Positions 1 through 5,893 of a stretch of 12,944 bases of DNA are shown here, piece after piece. This DNA is from Croceimicrobium sp965658275 (GTDB taxonomy: Bacteria; Bacteroidota; Bacteroidia; Flavobacteriales; Schleiferiaceae). The position numbers were made by a program, and so were the translations under genes. The notes beneath the pieces were generated by a model, which saw only the letters and a list, made by a program, of their open reading frames with translations, was not told the origin of the DNA and made no database searches. Position 1 is the first letter of the stretch. Every line of letters begins with the position of its first letter. Location of the stretch: NCBI GenBank assembly GCA_965658275.1, contig CBFHRN010000052.1, positions 1 to 12,944 of the forward strand, read 5' to 3'.

Positions 1-64
1 TAATATCAAAGTTATGATTGCTAACTTAAACAATGCTAAGCAAATCTGGCAAGGTTGTTAGGTA
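1..64. other. non-coding lead-in that does not continue the TonB gene
   Basis: All three forward frames are closed here, with stops at 1-3, 15-17 and 59-61, and the last is in frame with the TonB remnant that starts at 65. In intact flavobacterial TonB proteins the residues before this point are a proline-rich linker and an N-terminal membrane anchor, and neither is encoded here. The stretch is AT-rich. It carries a minus-strand match to the Bacteroidota -7 box (TAACTTTG, complement of 7-14) with no well-spaced -33 box, and short inverted arms CTAAC (21-25) and GTTAG (57-61). It is either a genuine rearrangement junction or an assembly edge; the sequence cannot decide between them. Confidence 0.5.
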
Positions 65-529
65 GTGGAAGACGATGTGGAGCTGGAAGAGGAATTAGAA
101 ATGCAAACCACGGAAACCGATATGATGGAAGAAGTGGAAGTGATTGAAATTGAAGAAGAGGTTTCTGACGAAGTTTTAAGCTTTGCTGTCGTAGAATCTG
201 TGCCTGTTTTCCCAGGCTGTGAAGATGCCAAGGACAACAATGAGCGAAAGTTGTGCTTCCAGCAAAATATATTGAGGTTCGTAAGCCGTAATTTCGAATT
301 CCCAGAGATGGCGCGCCAAATGGGTATTCAAGGACGTGTTTACGTTAACTTCGTTATCGAGCGAGATGGTAGCGTATCCAATGTTGAAGTGGTGCGTGGA
401 ATCGATGCGCTTTTAGATGATGAAGCTGTACGTGTGGTTAAGAAGCTGCCTAAATTCACTCCGGCGAAGCAACGCGGAAAACCGGTGCGAATGAGCTTTA
501 CTTTACCGATAAACGCGAAGCTACAATAA
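65..529 (+). CDS. TonB-type energy transducer, C-terminal part only
   Basis: TonB proteins carry proton-motive-force energy from ExbB/ExbD to outer-membrane receptors. The 154 residues from GTG 65 start in the acidic linker typical of Bacteroidota TonB (residues 1-36, rich in Glu and Asp). A VFPGCE segment follows, with C52 and C64 as a likely disulfide pair, and then the TonB C-terminal domain at about 74-153, with MGIQGRVYVNF, DEAVRVVKKLPKF and QRGKPVRMSFTLPI. The usual N-terminal membrane helix and proline-rich stretch, together roughly the first 100 residues, are absent, and an in-frame TAG lies at 59-61. GTG 65 is only the first available start; ATG 101 is another option. Without an anchor the product would stay in the cytoplasm and could not work as a normal TonB, so this is probably a 5'-truncated gene or a contig edge. 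The domain call is strong; gene integrity is doubtful. Confidence 0.8.
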   Translation: MEDDVELEEELEMQTTETDMMEEVEVIEIEEEVSDEVLSFAVVESVPVFPGCEDAKDNNERKLCFQQNILRFVSRNFEFPEMARQMGIQGRVYVNFVIERDGSVSNVEVVRGIDALLDDEAVRVVKKLPKFTPAKQRGKPVRMSFTLPINAKLQ

Positions 530-549
530 GACATTTATCGTAACTTTAT

Positions 550-582
550 AGCCGCTGCGAATTGCTCGTAGCGGCTTTTTTT
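550..582 (+). terminator. intrinsic terminator after the TonB gene
   Basis: An 11-bp stem, AGCCGCTGCGA (550-560) with TCGTAGCGGCT (566-576), has one G-T wobble and a 5-nt loop (ATTGC). Seven T residues follow at 576-582. It sits 20 bases after the TonB stop and separates that gene from cysQ. Confidence 0.92.
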
Positions 583-600
583 ATTTCCAAAATCTTAATC

Positions 601-1410
601 ATGGACCATATCGAAACCAAAGTATTGCTATTTGATGCCGTATTAGCATCAATTGAAGCGGGTAAGGAAATTTTAGATGTTTATGAGAATACCTTCGAGG
701 TAGAATATAAAGATGATAATTCACCCTTAACCATCGCCGATAAACGTGCGCACCGAAAGATTATGCACATGTTGGAGGAAACTGGAATCCCAGTTCTAAG
801 TGAAGAGGGGAAAAAGCTTTCCCATGAAGAGCGCTCTAAATGGGGCACACTTTGGATTGTTGATCCCCTGGATGGCACCAAAGAGTTCATTAAGCAAAAT
901 GGTGAGTTTACTGTGAATATTGCATTGGTGGAAAAAGGCGTGCCTGTGCTTGGGGTAATCTATGTGCCTGTTGATGAGACCTTGTATTTTGGCTGTGATG
1001 GAATTGGCGCTTATCGTGTGGATGCGGCGGCCCATCTGAAAGATACCGACAACATCGAAGATTGGGCGGCTAAAGGGACTAAGTTGCCTGAAAAACAGGA
1101 TCGTCCCTACACAATGGTTGGAAGTCGTTCTCACATGAGTGATGAAACGGCTGCCTATTTCGATGATGTGCGCAGAGAGTACACCGAGGCAGAGATTATT
1201 TCCAAAGGCTCTAGCTTAAAAATCTGCATGGTGGCAGAAGGATCTGCCGATGTTTATCCGCGTTTTGCGCCTACCATGGAATGGGATACTGCTGCTGGTC
1301 ATGCTATTGCTAGAGCGGCTGGCTTCGAAGTTTTCCAGGCGAAGAAGGAAGGAGTTCCATTAGAGTACAACAAAGAGGATCTTTTGAACCCTTGGTTTAT
1401 TGTGAAATAA
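601..1410 (+). CDS. cysQ: 3'(2'),5'-bisphosphate nucleotidase CysQ
   Basis: A 269-residue magnesium-dependent phosphatase of the inositol monophosphatase-like superfamily. CysQ removes the 3' phosphate from 3'-phosphoadenosine 5'-phosphate (PAP), the by-product of sulfate activation, so PAP does not build up. Family motifs are in order: SPLTIADK (41-48, with metal-region D47), SEEG (67-70), the metal-binding signature DPLDGT (88-93), and EWDTAAGHAI (227-236). Length is normal for CysQ. I chose ATG 601 because the open frame upstream (TTG 562) would begin inside the terminator hairpin and add a 13-residue tail not expected for the family. It is flanked by the terminator upstream and the cox promoter downstream, so it is probably monocistronic. 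No other sulfate-assimilation gene is in the window. A related inositol monophosphatase is the main alternative. Confidence 0.92.
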   Translation: MDHIETKVLLFDAVLASIEAGKEILDVYENTFEVEYKDDNSPLTIADKRAHRKIMHMLEETGIPVLSEEGKKLSHEERSKWGTLWIVDPLDGTKEFIKQNGEFTVNIALVEKGVPVLGVIYVPVDETLYFGCDGIGAYRVDAAAHLKDTDNIEDWAAKGTKLPEKQDRPYTMVGSRSHMSDETAAYFDDVRREYTEAEIISKGSSLKICMVAEGSADVYPRFAPTMEWDTAAGHAIARAAGFEVFQAKKEGVPLEYNKEDLLNPWFIVK

Positions 1411-1434
1411 GTCGCTAAGTTAGAATCACTCTAA

Positions 1435-1466
1435 TTTGTTGGGACGGGGCTAGTAATGTATTTTTG
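1435..1466 (+). promoter_or_regulatory. Bacteroidota-type promoter for the cytochrome oxidase operon
   Basis: TTTG (1435-1438), a 20-base spacer, then TATTTTTG (1459-1466) fits the Bacteroidota sigma-ABfr consensus TTTG-N19-21-TAnnTTTG without mismatch. A start site about 7 bases past the -7 box would leave a leader of roughly 10-15 bases before the cyoE start at 1485. This is the clearest promoter in the window. Confidence 0.72.
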
Positions 1467-1484
1467 CGGCCTTAAGTATAAGGC

Positions 1485-2387
1485 TTGAATACTAGTACCG
1501 ATATTGATATTCCTACCAATTCTTTCTCCTTGAAGTCCAAGGCAGTTTTGGACTTAACCAAGGCGCGACTAAACCTAAGTGTGGTTTACTCTGCTCTTGC
1601 GGGATATCTATTGGGCGCTCCCTCTATTAATTGGCAAGCCTTAGTCTTTCTTTCTATAGGTGGTTTTTTAGTGGTGGGATCGGCGAATGGTTTCAATCAA
1701 GTCATTGAACGAGACCGAGATGCCCTAATGGACCGAACTAAGAATCGTCCGATTCCGAGTGGTCGTCTTTCGGTACTAGAAGCCTTAATTGCATCCACGA
1801 TAATGGGTGGGGTTGGCCTGTTGTTACTTTATCTAATTAATCCACTAACCCTTGGTTTTGGAGCCTTTGCCTTGTTCATGTATGTTTTGGTATACACTCC
1901 TTTAAAGGCCAAAGGACCTATTGCAGTTTTTGTGGGTGCTTTACCAGGAGCGATACCAGCTCTATTAGGATGGGTCGCCGCAACCAATGATTTTGATATT
2001 GAGCCGGGAACTTTATTTGCGATTCAATTTTTATGGCAGTTTTCTCATTTTTGGGCTATTGCTTGGATTGTGGATGATGATTACAAAAAGGCGAATTATA
2101 TTCTTTTACCTTCCGGCGAGAGAGATACCAAAAGTGCTATCCAAATTCTGCTTTATACCTTCTTTATAATTCCAGTGAGCATGCTCCCCGCCTTTGGTTT
2201 AACCGGTAGTTTGGTGCTTTCACCTATCGCTGGCGTTATTGCCTTTATTTTAGGATTGGTGTTCTTATACTTTGCATGGCGCCTTTTCGTCTCTAGGGAG
2301 ATCAAGGATGCTCGAAAATTGATGTTCTTTAGTATAATTTACCTGCCTCTGTTACAGTTGATGTTGGTTATTGATAAATTCATATAG
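1485..2387 (+). CDS. cyoE: protoheme IX farnesyltransferase (heme O synthase)
   Basis: An integral-membrane UbiA-superfamily prenyltransferase that adds a farnesyl group to heme b to give heme O, the precursor of heme a in cytochrome oxidases. The 300-residue length and many hydrophobic helices fit the family. The first polar signature runs N71 to P89 and includes E75, D77, D79 and RTKNRP (84-89); here Glu stands where many CtaB/CyoE proteins have Asp. A YTPLK motif lies at 137-141, then GALPGAIPALLGW (151-163), then the second acidic motif DDDYKKANYILLP (197-209). TTG 1485 is chosen because an in-frame TAA lies at 1479-1481 and no ATG precedes the first helices. It is the first gene of the cox accessory operon. 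Its stop is followed after one base by the subunit III start, suggesting coupled translation. Confidence 0.94.
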   Translation: MNTSTDIDIPTNSFSLKSKAVLDLTKARLNLSVVYSALAGYLLGAPSINWQALVFLSIGGFLVVGSANGFNQVIERDRDALMDRTKNRPIPSGRLSVLEALIASTIMGGVGLLLLYLINPLTLGFGAFALFMYVLVYTPLKAKGPIAVFVGALPGAIPALLGWVAATNDFDIEPGTLFAIQFLWQFSHFWAIAWIVDDDYKKANYILLPSGERDTKSAIQILLYTFFIIPVSMLPAFGLTGSLVLSPIAGVIAFILGLVFLYFAWRLFVSREIKDARKLMFFSIIYLPLLQLMLVIDKFI

Positions 2388-2388
2388 T

Positions 2389-2964
2389 GTGGGAAAGTTA
2401 ACGGCAGCAGAAAAAAAGAAAGTTCAAAAACCGCTCCTCTGGATAGGGATGGCGAGTATTGTAATGACCTTCGCAGGCTTAACCAGCGGTTATGTGGTTA
2501 GTCGCTCGGCACTGATCGAAGACAATCGATGGTTACAGTTTGAACTACCTCCACAGTTCGCTTACGCTACAGCGGCTATCCTTCTAAGCAGCCTTTTGAT
2601 GATTGTAGCTAATCGTGCGATTAAAGAATCCAAGCAGAGATCTGCTTCCAATTATGTATTGGGAAGTTTATTTTTAGGAATAGTATTTTTAGGCTTACAG
2701 TGGTTTGGAGCTGTAGATTTAATGGATAGAGGATTTTTCTTCACGGGTGGTAACACTGCAAGTTCATGGGTGTATGTAATTGCATCCTTGCATTGGGTTC
2801 ACGTGGTGAGTGGAATTATTGTATTATTTTACACCTGGCTTAAGGCCAGAAAAGGGGCTTATACCAAAGAAGAGCATCAAGGATTAGTAGTAAGTGGAAT
2901 TTACTGGCATTTCTTGGACGGTCTCTGGCTGTATTTGTACCTCTTTTTATTAATTATTCGCTAA
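2389..2964 (+). CDS. cytochrome c oxidase subunit III, short paralog
   Basis: A 191-residue membrane protein of the heme-copper oxidase subunit III family with about five helices (roughly 15-37, 56-74, 88-107, 125-148, 168-190). Diagnostic motifs are SLHWVHVVSG (133-142) and YWHFLDGLW (172-180), both matching the second paralog downstream. Subunit III binds beside the catalytic subunit I and is linked to its stability and proton uptake; it holds no redox centre. At the helix III position where the longer paralog has QAWEW, this protein has LQWFG (103-107), so the conserved Glu is replaced by Gly. I prefer GTG 2389, one base after the cyoE stop; the open frame extends back to TTG 2371, which would overlap cyoE by 17 bases. 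No Shine-Dalgarno is visible, so coupling to cyoE translation is likely. Confidence 0.87.
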   Translation: MGKLTAAEKKKVQKPLLWIGMASIVMTFAGLTSGYVVSRSALIEDNRWLQFELPPQFAYATAAILLSSLLMIVANRAIKESKQRSASNYVLGSLFLGIVFLGLQWFGAVDLMDRGFFFTGGNTASSWVYVIASLHWVHVVSGIIVLFYTWLKARKGAYTKEEHQGLVVSGIYWHFLDGLWLYLYLFLLIIR

Positions 2965-2984
2965 ACTTGCAAAAATTTTAATGC

Positions 2985-3908
2985 ATGGCTAACGGAGCTG
3001 CTTTAGAACAAAATACCTCATCCCTTTGGGGTGGTGGTCGCCAACCTTTCGGCGTGAGTTATGGTAAGATGATGATGTGGTTCTTCCTATTGTCAGATGC
3101 GCTTACCTTCTCGGGATTCCTTACTGCAATGGGCTTGTACCGCTTTAAGTACGAAGAAACTTGGCCAGTAGCGGAAAACGTATTTACCCACTTTCCATTT
3201 CTTCATGGGGAGCATCCACTGCTCTTCGTGGCCTTAATGACCTTCATCCTTATTGTGAGCTCGGTTACTATGGTACTTGCTGTAAATGCCGGTCACAAAA
3301 TGAATACCAAGGGCGTAGTATTGTGGTTAGGTCTTACCATCGTAGGTGGTTTTACTTTCTTAGGCTCTCAGGCTTGGGAATGGTACCACTTTATCAATGG
3401 CGATAAAGGCGGTGTGGTTTTGGAAGATCAAACGGTAATGTACTTTACCAAAGTAGGAAGCGAAGGTGAGATCCTAAGCGTATACGAATTAGTAACTGGT
3501 GAAGAGAAGCCTCATGGCGACCATACCGAGTTTAATACGGCTGACGTCATTGCGGCTTTTGGATTAAACGAAGATGTTACCTTACGGATGCCAGGAAAAG
3601 AGAAAATTACCTACACTCGTGAAGAAGCTAAAGCGGCAATGACGAATGCTAGCTTAATTCAAGGGGCGGCGATGAATGTGAATGAATACGGAAATGTACT
3701 ATTTGCAGACTTCTTCTTCTTTGTTACAGGATTCCACGGAACTCACGTGTTCTCAGGTGTAGTGCTTAATATTATTGTTTTCATTAATGTACTAATGGGC
3801 ACTTATGAGCGCCGCGGACATTATGAAATGGTTGAGAAGGTAGGTTTGTACTGGCACTTTGTAGACCTTGTTTGGGTATTCGTATTTACCTTCTTCTATC
3901 TAGTATAA
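2985..3908 (+). CDS. cytochrome c oxidase subunit III, long paralog with large insert
   Basis: A 307-residue subunit III of an aa3/caa3-type oxidase. Helices lie near 27-53, 76-101, 109-135, 237-270 and 286-305. It keeps the helix III Glu (GSQAWEW, E132), the GFHGTHVFSG motif (249-258, H251 and H254) and YWHFVDLVW (289-297). Between helices III and IV lies a soluble, mostly acidic stretch at about 137-235, including HGDH (177-180), which subunit III of mitochondria lacks. From memory, Bacteroidota homologs of this length are common, so the insert is likely a lineage feature and not an error. ATG 2985 is chosen; ATG 2981 runs into a stop after three codons. It lies 20 bases after the short paralog and 19 before subunit IV. 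Confidence 0.93.
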   Translation: MANGAALEQNTSSLWGGGRQPFGVSYGKMMMWFFLLSDALTFSGFLTAMGLYRFKYEETWPVAENVFTHFPFLHGEHPLLFVALMTFILIVSSVTMVLAVNAGHKMNTKGVVLWLGLTIVGGFTFLGSQAWEWYHFINGDKGGVVLEDQTVMYFTKVGSEGEILSVYELVTGEEKPHGDHTEFNTADVIAAFGLNEDVTLRMPGKEKITYTREEAKAAMTNASLIQGAAMNVNEYGNVLFADFFFFVTGFHGTHVFSGVVLNIIVFINVLMGTYERRGHYEMVEKVGLYWHFVDLVWVFVFTFFYLV

Positions 3909-3927
3909 TCTTTTTAGCGAATTAATC

Positions 3928-4281
3928 ATGGCAGAAAATAACGCATATCCAAGCGAGCACCACGAAGGACCAGAAGGAACTAAGTGGATTTGGAAAGTAT
4001 TTTGGATCCTCCTAATTGTAACTGCAGTAGAAGTTGCTTTAGGTATCATAAAGCCAGAACTTTTAATGGGAAAAGTTCTGGGAACTAGCCTATTGAATAT
4101 CATTTTCATTGTGCTAACCATCGCGAAGGCTTATTATATCGTTTCAGAGTTCATGCACTTAGGGCATGAGCGTAAGAACTTTATCTGGACAATCACCTTG
4201 CCAATCGTGATTTTGATTCCTTATTTGACTTTTATTTTGCTTACTGAAGGCGGATACATGAATGTATTGATGAATCAGTAA
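3928..4281 (+). CDS. cytochrome c oxidase subunit IV family protein
   Basis: A 117-residue protein with an acidic, His-containing N terminus (SEHHEGPEG at 9-17) and three predicted helices (about 21-41, 51-75, 84-106). The segment KAYYIVSEFMHLGHERKNF (67-85) between helices two and three is typical of the bacterial subunit IV family in Bacteroidota oxidase clusters. These small subunits are thought to stabilise the oxidase complex and carry no cofactor. ATG 3928 starts the protein; the stop TAA at 4279-4281 overlaps the SCO start codon by one base (TAATG), implying translational coupling. The family call rests on helix pattern, motif and position between subunit III and SCO. Confidence 0.9.
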   Translation: MAENNAYPSEHHEGPEGTKWIWKVFWILLIVTAVEVALGIIKPELLMGKVLGTSLLNIIFIVLTIAKAYYIVSEFMHLGHERKNFIWTITLPIVILIPYLTFILLTEGGYMNVLMNQ

Positions 4282-5027
4282 TGAACACAAACATATTCAA
4301 TAAGAAGGCAGTGCTAATCGCAGTTTTAGTACTGCCTTCTGTGCTTTATTTCATTTTCGTTTATGGTGCTGAAGATAATTTCTTCCAAAAGCTAGATTAT
4401 GTCGGCCCCGAGCAGGTAGTGGAACGTGTCGATAGTGGAAAAGTAGTACTCGATACCCTACCATATCAAATACCTGACTTTGAGTTCACAACTCAAGATG
4501 ATTCATTACTGAGTAGTGATGAGATGCGGGGTAAAATATATGTGGCCAACTTTTTCTTTAGCACTTGTCCCACTATTTGCCCTGCGATGAACTTTAATTT
4601 AAAGCAGGTTCAAGACCGTTTTTTGGGTTATGAGGATATTAATTACCTATCCTTCACGGTAGATCCCGAACATGATAGCGTTGAGGTGTTAAAAGCTTAT
4701 GAGAGTGAAATAGGGGCCGTAAATGGTCGTTGGTATTTTCTAACCGGTGATAAGTCCAAAATTTATAAAACAGCCAAGGACTTCTTTCTTAATGCAATGG
4801 AAGATGACTTAGCAGAAGGCGGCTTTTTGCATTCGGAGCAGCTGGTTTTGGTAGATTGGGAAGGTAGAATACGAAGTCGAAGAGATGATCAAGGAAACCT
4901 ACTAGCAGTTTATGACGGACTCTCTGCCGATGAAATTGGTAAACTAAAAGACGATATAAAGGTTTTAATAGCAGAATACGAGAAGTACAAATCAGTTTCT
5001 GAGTACCGTGCCTCTAAAGAAAAATGA
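4281..5027 (+). CDS. SCO1/SenC-family copper chaperone for cytochrome oxidase
   Basis: A membrane-anchored thioredoxin-fold protein that delivers copper to, or reduces the cysteines of, the CuA site in subunit II. The 248 residues comprise a signal anchor (about 9-28) and a periplasmic SCO domain at about 64-230. The domain has the copper-binding CPTICP motif (C96 and C100, CxxxC spacing), SFTVDPEHD (124-132) and the distal ligand H184 in HSEQLVLVD. All three copper ligands expected for SCO are present. The start codon overlaps the subunit IV stop by one base. Codons 8-20 contain a strong inverted repeat (listed separately) that could affect translation or mRNA stability. The last 20 residues are charged and rich in Lys and Glu. 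Confidence 0.95.
   Translation: MNTNIFNKKAVLIAVLVLPSVLYFIFVYGAEDNFFQKLDYVGPEQVVERVDSGKVVLDTLPYQIPDFEFTTQDDSLLSSDEMRGKIYVANFFFSTCPTICPAMNFNLKQVQDRFLGYEDINYLSFTVDPEHDSVEVLKAYESEIGAVNGRWYFLTGDKSKIYKTAKDFFLNAMEDDLAEGGFLHSEQLVLVDWEGRIRSRRDDQGNLLAVYDGLSADEIGKLKDDIKVLIAEYEKYKSVSEYRASKEK
4303..4340 (+). repeat. long inverted repeat (hairpin) inside the start of the SCO gene
   Basis: Arms AGAAGGCAGT (4303-4312) and ACTGCCTTCT (4331-4340) are perfectly complementary. The pairing continues inwards through one G-T wobble (4313 with 4330) and four more base pairs (4314-4317 with 4326-4329). This gives a 15-bp stem with an 8-nt loop at 4318-4325. It begins 22 bases after the SCO start codon and lies within the signal-anchor codons. 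No T-run follows directly, so it is not a standard terminator. A role in mRNA processing or in tuning subunit IV versus SCO output is inference. Confidence 0.75.
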
Positions 5028-5028
5028 A

Positions 5029-5589
5029 ATGGGAGCATTAAGAGATTTACCAACTCAAGACAGAAGTAAGGATAAGATTGCAATTCCAATTATCATCGTA
5101 TTATCGGTTTTAGTGCCGGTGGCGGTGGCATTACTCATTCTTTTCCCTGACTTCTTCAGATTAGAGATGGGAATAGATCGAGCTACCCTACCAGCTTTTC
5201 ACGCCCTGCTTAATGGCTTAACGGCACTTCTCTTAATCGCAGGGCTCTTCTTTATTATGAAAAAGAATATTGCGGCGCATCGAATCGTAATGATGTCTGC
5301 TTTTGGCTTGTCTGCGGTATTCTTAGTATCCTACGTTATTTCCAAACTTAATGCTGAGCCTATTCCTTATGGGGGCGAAGGAGCGGTGCGTTATGTGTAC
5401 TTCTTTATTCTAATTAGTCATATTCTTTTAAGTGTACCCGTTTTGCCATTAGCTATGCTCTCTATTTATCGAGGATGGACTCAGGAGTACGAACTGCATC
5501 GCAAACTGGTGCGTTATACCTTTCCAGTTTGGCTTTATGTGGCAGTCACTGGTGTCTTGGTATATTTATTTATGCAACCCTATTATTGA
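5029..5589 (+). CDS. DUF420 membrane protein, CtaM/YozB-like oxidase assembly factor
   Basis: A 186-residue polytopic membrane protein with about five helices, matching the DUF420 family. In Staphylococcus aureus a DUF420 protein (CtaM) is needed for an active aa3-type oxidase, which fits this position after SCO. Four His residues near helix ends are spaced as in the family: H58 (FHALLNG), H84 (AAHRIVMM), H131 (ISHILLSVPVLP) and H157 (LHRKLVRYTFPVWLYV). They are plausible heme or metal ligands, but that is inference. I chose ATG 5029, one base after the SCO stop; an upstream in-frame GTG at 5008 would overlap SCO and add seven residues. The stop overlaps the next gene's start (TGATG). Confidence 0.9.
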   Translation: MGALRDLPTQDRSKDKIAIPIIIVLSVLVPVAVALLILFPDFFRLEMGIDRATLPAFHALLNGLTALLLIAGLFFIMKKNIAAHRIVMMSAFGLSAVFLVSYVISKLNAEPIPYGGEGAVRYVYFFILISHILLSVPVLPLAMLSIYRGWTQEYELHRKLVRYTFPVWLYVAVTGVLVYLFMQPYY

Positions 5590-5843
5590 TGAGAAGCACA
5601 ATTCTTAAAATAACATTCAGTTTATTCTTTATAGTGGTAATGCCGGTGCTTAGTTCCGCACAATGTGCAATGTGTAAGGCTGTGGCTGAATCGAGCACTG
5701 AGTCCGGAAGTACCGTGGCAACGGGCTTAAACGGGGGAATTTTGTACCTAATGGTTTTCCCATACCTGATTTTAGCAGCAGTGTCATTTGCTTTTTATAA
5801 ACACAGAAAAGCACAAAGAGCTGGGGTAGAGTCTGAAGAATAG
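5589..5843 (+). CDS. small secreted-then-anchored membrane protein with a CxxC motif
   Basis: An 84-residue protein of unknown function. It has a signal peptide (1-24, basic start, hydrophobic core, SSA before Q25), then QCAMCK with C26 and C29 in CxxC spacing. A Ser/Thr-rich linker (31-48), a GLNGGILYL turn into one helix (about 50-69), and a basic tail KHRKAQR follow. Cleavage would leave the CxxC pair at the periplasmic N terminus, about 20 residues from the membrane. The residue after the second Cys is Lys, so it is not a heme c site (CxxCH). ATG 5589 overlaps the DUF420 stop by one base; the open frame continues upstream to 5475, but that part overlaps DUF420 and lacks a signal peptide. 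As the last gene of a coupled copper-oxidase assembly operon it may act in copper or thiol handling, which is inference. Confidence 0.82.
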   Translation: MRSTILKITFSLFFIVVMPVLSSAQCAMCKAVAESSTESGSTVATGLNGGILYLMVFPYLILAAVSFAFYKHRKAQRAGVESEE

Positions 5844-5853
5844 GCTTATCTCT

Positions 5854-5861
5854 TATCTTTG
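5854..5861 (+). promoter_or_regulatory. possible -7 promoter box before the TolC-family gene
   Basis: TATCTTTG matches the Bacteroidota -7 consensus TAnnTTTG and lies 32 bases before the ATG at 5894, in a 50-base gap that separates two gene runs. I see no good TTTG box 19-21 bases upstream, so this is a partial match. The tandem CTTATCT heptamer overlapping it is probably incidental. Confidence 0.35.
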
Positions 5862-5893
5862 TAAGGCTACTTGAACAGGCAAATTATTTTAAG

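Noticed and set aside
19..64. Integron attC-like site: CTAAC (21-25) and GTTAGGT (57-63) resemble the outer boxes of a cassette recombination site.
   Set aside because: The left box does not fit RYYYAAC, the span is shorter than a usual attC site, the inner arms do not pair, and there is no integrase or cassette array in view.
562..600. Upstream TTG extension of cysQ.
   Set aside because: It would start inside the terminator hairpin loop and add a hydrophobic tail not expected for CysQ; ATG 601 fits better.
1418..1436. AT-rich hairpin after cysQ as an intrinsic terminator.
   Set aside because: Seven pairs including a G-T wobble, no GC-rich core, and only three T residues after the stem; it overlaps the -33 box of the next promoter.
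1533..1555. Inverted repeat AAGTCCAA / TTGGACTT in the cyoE coding region.
   Set aside because: Eight-base arms with short loops are expected several times by chance in a window this size.
2371..2388. Earlier TTG start for the short subunit III.
   Set aside because: It overlaps the cyoE coding region; GTG 2389, one base after the cyoE stop, is more plausible, though not proven.
5008..5028. Earlier GTG start for the DUF420 protein.
   Set aside because: It overlaps the SCO gene; ATG 5029 is one base past the SCO stop and matches the tight spacing of the operon.
5475..5588. Earlier start of the small CxxC protein inside DUF420.
   Set aside because: The added residues are an out-of-frame reading of DUF420; ATG 5589 begins a clear signal peptide.
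5664..5678. CxxC of the small protein as a heme c binding site.
   Set aside because: The residue after the second Cys is Lys, not His.
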